Below are positions 6,960-10,958 of a stretch of 10,958 bases of DNA, one piece after another. Position numbers and translations under genes: made by a program. The stretch's first letter is position 1; every line of letters starts with the position of its first letter. The notes beneath the pieces are model-generated. The model was not told where the DNA came from, did no database searches, and worked only from the letters and a program-made list of their open reading frames with translations. Source of the stretch: Deltaproteobacteria bacterium (GTDB taxonomy: Bacteria > Desulfobacterota > DSM-4660 > Desulfatiglandales > HGW-15); contig JAHECH010000080.1 in the NCBI GenBank assembly GCA_024641835.1, forward strand, positions 1-10,958, read 5' to 3'.

Positions 6960-7314
6960 CCGGGGCGTGGGGGTCTCTTTCAAAATAGAGAAACGAAGAA
7001 GTCGCTGCCCGGTGATCAGCTTTAGGTCATGGGTAAGGCGGGCGGAGGGCTTCCCGGGAACAGCCATCCAAGGCCAGACATGGGAGTGACTGATGAAACC
7101 GCGCCGCCCGCCTTCGCTGCCCCTTTTTGCATGGACTTTCCTGGTTTATCTTCGTTTCCTCATTTTGAAAGAGACCCCCACACCCCTGACCGGGTGATCT
7201 GGAAAATAGTGAACCTCAATTCCCGAGAAATGTGAGCACAGTGCAAAAACAGGTACCTATGCAATCAAAGAGCCCGTTTCAAACCGATTCTGGACAGCAG
7301 TGTCTTTGTCTCAT
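6917..7314. repeat. 14-bp direct repeats flanking the second palindrome
   Basis: TGTCTTTGTCTCAT occurs identically at 6917-6930 and 7301-7314, 370 bp apart, in the same orientation. A shorter nested pair, GTGCAAAAAC, occurs at 6935-6944 and 7241-7250. The right 14-mer contains the stop codon of the amidase gene. The arrangement could be a large target duplication or a segmental duplication around an inserted element, or chance similarity of low-complexity T-rich sequence. Confidence 0.45.
6960..7188. repeat. Long concentric palindrome (MITE-like element)
   Basis: A 229-bp near-symmetrical element. The outer arms include 19 perfectly paired bases (TGGGGGTCTCTTTCAAAAT, 6968-6986, with 7162-7180). 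After one bulged base on each side there are 12 more pairs (6988-6999 with 7149-7161), and the outer edge adds partly paired bases (6960-6967 with 7181-7188). A second, inner inverted repeat of 11 bp (AAGGCGGGCGG, 7035-7045, with 7104-7114) shares the same centre near 7074. TTCCCGGGAA at 7051-7060 is itself a palindrome. No protein is encoded. Its size and terminal inverted repeats fit a miniature inverted-repeat element; the nearby CCGGG at both edges (6960-6964, 7190-7194) is too short to be convincing as a target duplication. Confidence 0.6.
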
Positions 7315-8426
7315 CTTCTAAACAAAAGGAGAGTTCCCGCCGGTATTTTTTGATCGCTGATCTCGTCGCCTGAGATGATCTTGCCATCGGTGATATACAA
7401 TGTATCCGGGTTGTTCCAGTTTTTGCGGGCGATGCTGTAAGGGGTCCTTTCTTTGGTCACGTACCCACCATAAATATAACCGACGGCAATGCGCGTCCCA
7501 GGCTGAATGTTCTGGAAGTCGAATTCTTCCTGAAGGAGCTCATCACCGCGCCTTATGCGGCCATCCGCAAGAAGATAAATCGTTGTTTCGTCCGCGTATT
7601 CGTCTCCCGCATACTCCCAGACAGTCTGCCCTTTCTCGACAGTTCTCACAGCGACATCTTCATCTTCGGAATCCTGCACGGCAGGTGTGGCCTGAGCCGT
7701 AATGACTGCGGGTTCTAATTCGCCCATTTTGCCGTAAAGAACCTCCTCAAGGTAGTCGTCAGCAACGATGAGACGCTGCACACGGACGTCAGGGTCAAAT
7801 CTGGGCTTGTCTGACAGGCCCAATCTCTTCCTTACCGGGTCCGTAGCGAAGATCATGCCGCACCTCTTTCTTCCTCGATGCGAACGGCTGTACCATTGGT
7901 TCGGTCTCCCGTAGGCAACCTGAGAATGGGGCATCACATTCTTGGCGCTGATACCGTAGCTTCTCACCAGGCTCTTGAGCAAATACCTCAGACTCTCCAT
8001 CTGCTGACCAGAAGGAATCCTGTCGTGGTAACCAATAACTTCAATGTTAATCGCATGGTTATCAAGGTTGGTCAATCCGTTCCACATGCTTCGGCCGCAC
8101 CCGATGGAGACTTGGGCCTTGCCCATAATCCTGTAAATTCTGCCGCCTGGATCCACCACGTAATTCGCTGTTCCGCGGCGGGTGATGGTCTCCAATGTGC
8201 CCGAGCCGTCCGCCTCTGTGGTATGAAGAATGATGAAACGCGTGCTCTTTCTTCTCGGCCTGGTCCTTCTTTTTGGGCTCCTGATATCAGATATTCTTAC
8301 CGCTTCCGTCGTCCTCGGAAACAAGGCAAACGCTACGATCAGGGCACCTGCCAGGATGTGCCTGAGAAATTCCCTTCTGTTCACTTGACGGAACTCCTTA
8401 GCGTAATCCCGCGTCGTTGAATCCAT
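7311..8426 (-). CDS. Exported N-acetylmuramoyl-L-alanine amidase (Amidase_2) with LysM-like C-terminus
   Basis: This is a predicted zinc amidase that cleaves the bond between muramic acid and the peptide stem of peptidoglycan. From the ATG at 8426 it has 371 residues. The N-terminus is a Tat-type signal: NRREFLR (twin Arg 17-18), hydrophobic stretch 24-37 and probable cleavage after TEA (42). The Amidase_2 domain spans about 60-200: FIILHTTEA, ANYVVDPGGRIYRI, GCGRSMWNG, and HAINIEVIGYH. Probable zinc ligands are H68, H167 (MPHSQV) and C189 (KRCGMIF). Two degenerate LysM-like segments follow (about 260-316, VRTVEKGQTVWEYAGDEY...IQPGTRIAV; and 326-371, TPYSIARKNW...IPAGTLLLF). An in-frame TTG at 8459 would add 11 residues; the ATG, with GGAG close upstream, is preferred. 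It lies 113 bp after the histidine kinase gene on the same strand; its role in growth or recycling is not clear. Confidence 0.85.
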   Translation of the reverse strand: MDSTTRDYAKEFRQVNRREFLRHILAGALIVAFALFPRTTEAVRISDIRSPKRRTRPRRKSTRFIILHTTEADGSGTLETITRRGTANYVVDPGGRIYRIMGKAQVSIGCGRSMWNGLTNLDNHAINIEVIGYHDRIPSGQQMESLRYLLKSLVRSYGISAKNVMPHSQVAYGRPNQWYSRSHRGRKRCGMIFATDPVRKRLGLSDKPRFDPDVRVQRLIVADDYLEEVLYGKMGELEPAVITAQATPAVQDSEDEDVAVRTVEKGQTVWEYAGDEYADETTIYLLADGRIRRGDELLQEEFDFQNIQPGTRIAVGYIYGGYVTKERTPYSIARKNWNNPDTLYITDGKIISGDEISDQKIPAGTLLLFRR

Positions 8427-8539
8427 GTTCTCCGAAAATTGAGTGGTCTGAGTTCCCAAAGCCTTTTATCGCGTCCTGATCGATGCTCCGCACCCTCTCC
8501 TGAATGGACCAGGCCATCCGCCATTTATGGCATGAATGA

Positions 8540-10903
8540 TTATCCTTCTTGCCGGCCGGCTGGAGGGAAATAGATGGAAAAAACGGTTCCTCCAGAACGG
8601 TGACACTCTCCTTTCTTAGAACAGTGAGGGCACTGGCTGATTCTGCCCGGGCAGGTGTTCGTCTCCACGGAAAGGAATGGGCATCTGGTAGACGTCATCT
8701 CGATATGGAAATCATATCGCTCGGAAAAGATCTTCATTCTCAGAAGATCTGCGCCCTTTCCGCCAGCCATGAAGTCAAAAGGCTTTTTGGTAGAATAGGA
8801 CATGGTATCGCGGGTGCTGAAGAACCCTTCGAATATCCTTTTCTGCGCTTCTTCAGGAATACCTATTCCATAATCATGGACCACGAGCGATGATCCTTCT
8901 CCCTGCTTGCTCACAGCCAGTTCCAATTTTCCTTCATCCGGCGTGTTCTCGATGGCATTCTTGATCAAACCGTCGATTACCTTTTGAAGAACGTCAGGGG
9001 GGATGAAAACAGGAGGCGTTGGCTCAATATGGGTGACGATATTGACGTCCCTGTGGGAGAATAGGGGTTTTAGTGCGTCGAGCCGGTCTTGGACCGCCTG
9101 GCCAAGGTCCATTTTCTTTGAGACAGCCTCCCTGGGGCCGAAAAGATCTTCAATGCGTTTTCTCACCTTCTCGATGACAGGGGTTTCACCGGCCTGTTCA
9201 GCGATCAGCGTTTCCAGTTCATCGGCGCACTGGTCAAGGAGCACAGAGAGGAGAGCATAGGCTTTGGACTCCTTGCCCTCCATGATGTCTTCCACTTCGT
9301 ACTGAATGGCCAGGATGCGGTTCAGATTTCTCTTGGTCATCTCAAGCAGCGACTTCCAGCCCTCGTCCGCCAACGCAGGCACTCTCTTCTCCAGCCGGGC
9401 CACAGAGCCGGCAAGGACTGCCAGTGGAGTCCTCAGCTCATGGGAAAGATGGTTGATGGCTTTATCTTTTGCGCGGTTGAGGCTTGTCACTTCTTTGTAG
9501 GCTTTCTTCAGCTCTTCGGAGACCCTGGCGTTTTCGATGGAGAGGCCGACTGTTCCCGCGATCATGCTGAGCAACTCAATATCTGAGCGGTCAAAATCAC
9601 CTGCTTTTTTATTGATGGCACAAAGAACACCGGTGATCTGTTCCCGGCCTCCCAGGGGAACCAGCGCCAGGCTCCTGGTCTTGTAACCCAATCGCCTGTC
9701 TCTCTCCTCGTGAAGATGGCGGTCTAGCGTGGTGTCGGATACAATGATAGGCTCTCCTGTTCTGATCACCCTTCCAGCGATGAGTTCATCCATGCCGAAG
9801 CGGATTTCCTTGGCCCTTCGCTCCGTGTCCATGTCATCATAGGCTGCTCCCAGGATAAAGAGTTCCTGTCTTATCTCATCCAGGAGGATTACAACAGAAC
9901 CCTCGGCTTCCAGCAGCCGCTTCACTTCACTGTTCACATAATCGAGGAGGTCTTCCAGGTCCGGGTACTTCGGCAGGGCTGAACTGATATGAAACATCGC
10001 TTCGTTGATCCTGGCGATCTTTTTTTCGTGGGTGATGTCCCTGAAGATGGCGATGGCGCCGGCAGGTTCGTCGTCTGCTTCGGAATAAATGGCGGCTCTG
10101 ATGGACATGTCGAGCACGCGGCCGTCCTTGGTGAGGCGCTTGGATTCGTGGCGCAGGAGAATCTTTTCAGCATTGAGGCGCTTCAAGTTTTCAATGGTCT
10201 CCTTCTTTGCCTCATCGGGCACAAACGGAATAACCTTCCCCTCCAACTCCTGCAGAGTCCATCCAAAAATTTTTGTGAAACCCGGGTTCACATAGGTGAC
10301 ACGGCTTTTCATGTCGAATACGCCGATCGGGTATGGCACAAAGTCGAGGAGAGTCCTGAAGCGTTTCTCAGATCGCTTCAAAGCCTCCTCAGTCCTTTTC
10401 CTGTCACTCACGTCCTGAAACGTCTCCACAGCTCCTACGACACGACCTGTTTCATCTCTCAGGGGTGCTGCGGTGAAGAAGAGCCACTGGCCGTTGATGC
10501 CAAGGTTGGGGAAGAAGAGCTCTGCTTCGTAGCCACCTTCTACGAGAGAAGACTTGCGAGCGTTGCTCCCAAAATGCCGCAGGATCTCTTGCTCAGGAAC
10601 TCCATCAACCAGGAAATCCACCATGACCGGCCTTGCCTTGGAATAAAAGGTCATCCACTGGTTCTTGGTCCCCACCATTTTGTCCGCAGGGATTCCTCTG
10701 AACCTCTCATAGGCTTTGTTGCAGTGGGTAATCACGTGGTTCTCATCGATGACGAGGGTGGGAATAGAGCTGCCCTGAATGATCAGGGAAAGCCTCTTTT
10801 CGCTCTCCTTGAGTGCGTCATGGGCCTCTCTGGACTCCGCGAGCGCCTGCTCAAGTTCTCTGACCCTTCGTATGAGCCCTTCCTGTTTCGATTCTTTCGG
10901 CAT
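8540..10903 (-). CDS. Soluble PAS-PAS-GAF sensor histidine kinase with Cys-rich insert
   Basis: This is a 787-residue cytoplasmic histidine kinase with no membrane segment. An N-terminal coiled coil (about 5-40) leads to PAS 1 (about 36-165, ending in TFQDVSDRKRTEEAL), PAS 2 (175-295, ending in IFRDITHEKK), a GAF domain (about 296-460), HisKA (about 478-545, NHLSHELRTPL with phosphoacceptor His488) and HATPase_c (about 632-782: N box IKNAIENTPDEG, G1 DYGIGIP, F box FEGFFST, G2 GGKGADLL). About 55 extra helical residues (545-600) separate the HisKA helix from the ATPase domain. Five cysteines (741, 751, 758, 761, 767; spacing C-x9-C-x6-C-x2-C-x5-C) fall between the G2 box and the last beta strand. 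The ATG at 10903 has GGAGG seven bases upstream; an in-frame TTG one codon earlier is less likely. No response regulator is in the window, so partner and signal are unknown. Confidence 0.92.
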   Translation of the reverse strand: MPKESKQEGLIRRVRELEQALAESREAHDALKESEKRLSLIIQGSSIPTLVIDENHVITHCNKAYERFRGIPADKMVGTKNQWMTFYSKARPVMVDFLVDGVPEQEILRHFGSNARKSSLVEGGYEAELFFPNLGINGQWLFFTAAPLRDETGRVVGAVETFQDVSDRKRTEEALKRSEKRFRTLLDFVPYPIGVFDMKSRVTYVNPGFTKIFGWTLQELEGKVIPFVPDEAKKETIENLKRLNAEKILLRHESKRLTKDGRVLDMSIRAAIYSEADDEPAGAIAIFRDITHEKKIARINEAMFHISSALPKYPDLEDLLDYVNSEVKRLLEAEGSVVILLDEIRQELFILGAAYDDMDTERRAKEIRFGMDELIAGRVIRTGEPIIVSDTTLDRHLHEERDRRLGYKTRSLALVPLGGREQITGVLCAINKKAGDFDRSDIELLSMIAGTVGLSIENARVSEELKKAYKEVTSLNRAKDKAINHLSHELRTPLAVLAGSVARLEKRVPALADEGWKSLLEMTKRNLNRILAIQYEVEDIMEGKESKAYALLSVLLDQCADELETLIAEQAGETPVIEKVRKRIEDLFGPREAVSKKMDLGQAVQDRLDALKPLFSHRDVNIVTHIEPTPPVFIPPDVLQKVIDGLIKNAIENTPDEGKLELAVSKQGEGSSLVVHDYGIGIPEEAQKRIFEGFFSTRDTMSYSTKKPFDFMAGGKGADLLRMKIFSERYDFHIEMTSTRCPFLSVETNTCPGRISQCPHCSKKGECHRSGGTVFSIYFPPAGRQEG

Positions 10904-10958
10904 CAATGATCCTCCGGATCAACCCTTTCTCAGGGCACCTTATGCTAACCCTTTCCGA

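Noticed and set aside
7132..7148. AGGAAAGTCC on the minus strand, as in the P4 region of RNase P RNA
   Set aside because: The flanking bases do not match the RNase P core and the matching 3' P4 strand is absent; a chance ten-base match.
7029..7235. Possible small protein of 68 residues within the second palindrome
   Set aside because: It runs across the inner inverted repeat arms, lacks a good ribosome-binding site and has no recognisable features.
8519..8532. Hairpin GCCAT-TT-ATGGC after the kinase stop codon, as a terminator
   Set aside because: The stem is only five A/T-containing pairs with a two-base loop and no T-run follows.
9989..10909. Long plus-strand open frame opposite the kinase N-terminal region (306 codons)
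   Set aside because: It is the complement of well-supported PAS domains and has no recognisable domain.

Overview
The window looks like part of the genome of an anaerobic Gram-negative bacterium, most likely a Desulfobacterota (deltaproteobacterial) sulfate reducer or syntroph. This is an inference. It rests on a ferredoxin-dependent 2-oxoacid oxidoreductase beside a TRAP transporter, a soluble PAS/GAF histidine kinase with a Cys-rich tail of a kind I associate with that group, and REP-like palindromes. All six intact genes and the partial one lie on the minus strand, so the description runs from high to low coordinates.

Sensor and cell-wall block (10903 to 7311). A soluble histidine kinase (PAS-PAS-GAF-HisKA-HATPase) carries an unusual five-cysteine insert near its C-terminus. 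It is followed, 113 bp downstream, by a Tat-type exported Amidase_2 peptidoglycan amidase with two degenerate LysM-like segments.

Intergenic region (7310 to 6089, about 1.2 kb). No intact gene is visible. It holds two large separate inverted-repeat elements (6499-6745 and 6960-7188), short direct repeats, and a decayed plus-strand remnant of a tyrosine recombinase resembling the N-terminal domain of integron integrases. A good minus-strand promoter, overlapped by a quasi-palindrome, faces the catabolic operon.

Catabolic operon (6088 to below 1). The order is MmgE/PrpD-family protein, XRE-cupin regulator, TRAP solute-binding protein (dctP), small permease (dctQ), large permease (dctM), then the alpha subunit of a 2-oxoacid:ferredoxin oxidoreductase, cut by the window edge. 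The first two genes are 5 bp apart and dctQ/dctM overlap by 4 bp. A plausible reading is uptake of an organic acid by the TRAP system, conversion by the PrpD-like enzyme, and oxidation of a 2-oxoacid with reduction of ferredoxin, under control of the XRE-cupin regulator. The substrate cannot be read from the sequence. An 81-bp REP-like palindrome sits between dctM and the oxidoreductase gene.

The most unusual parts are the two elements in the 1.2-kb gene-free stretch, the integrase relic beside them, and the cysteine cluster in the kinase.
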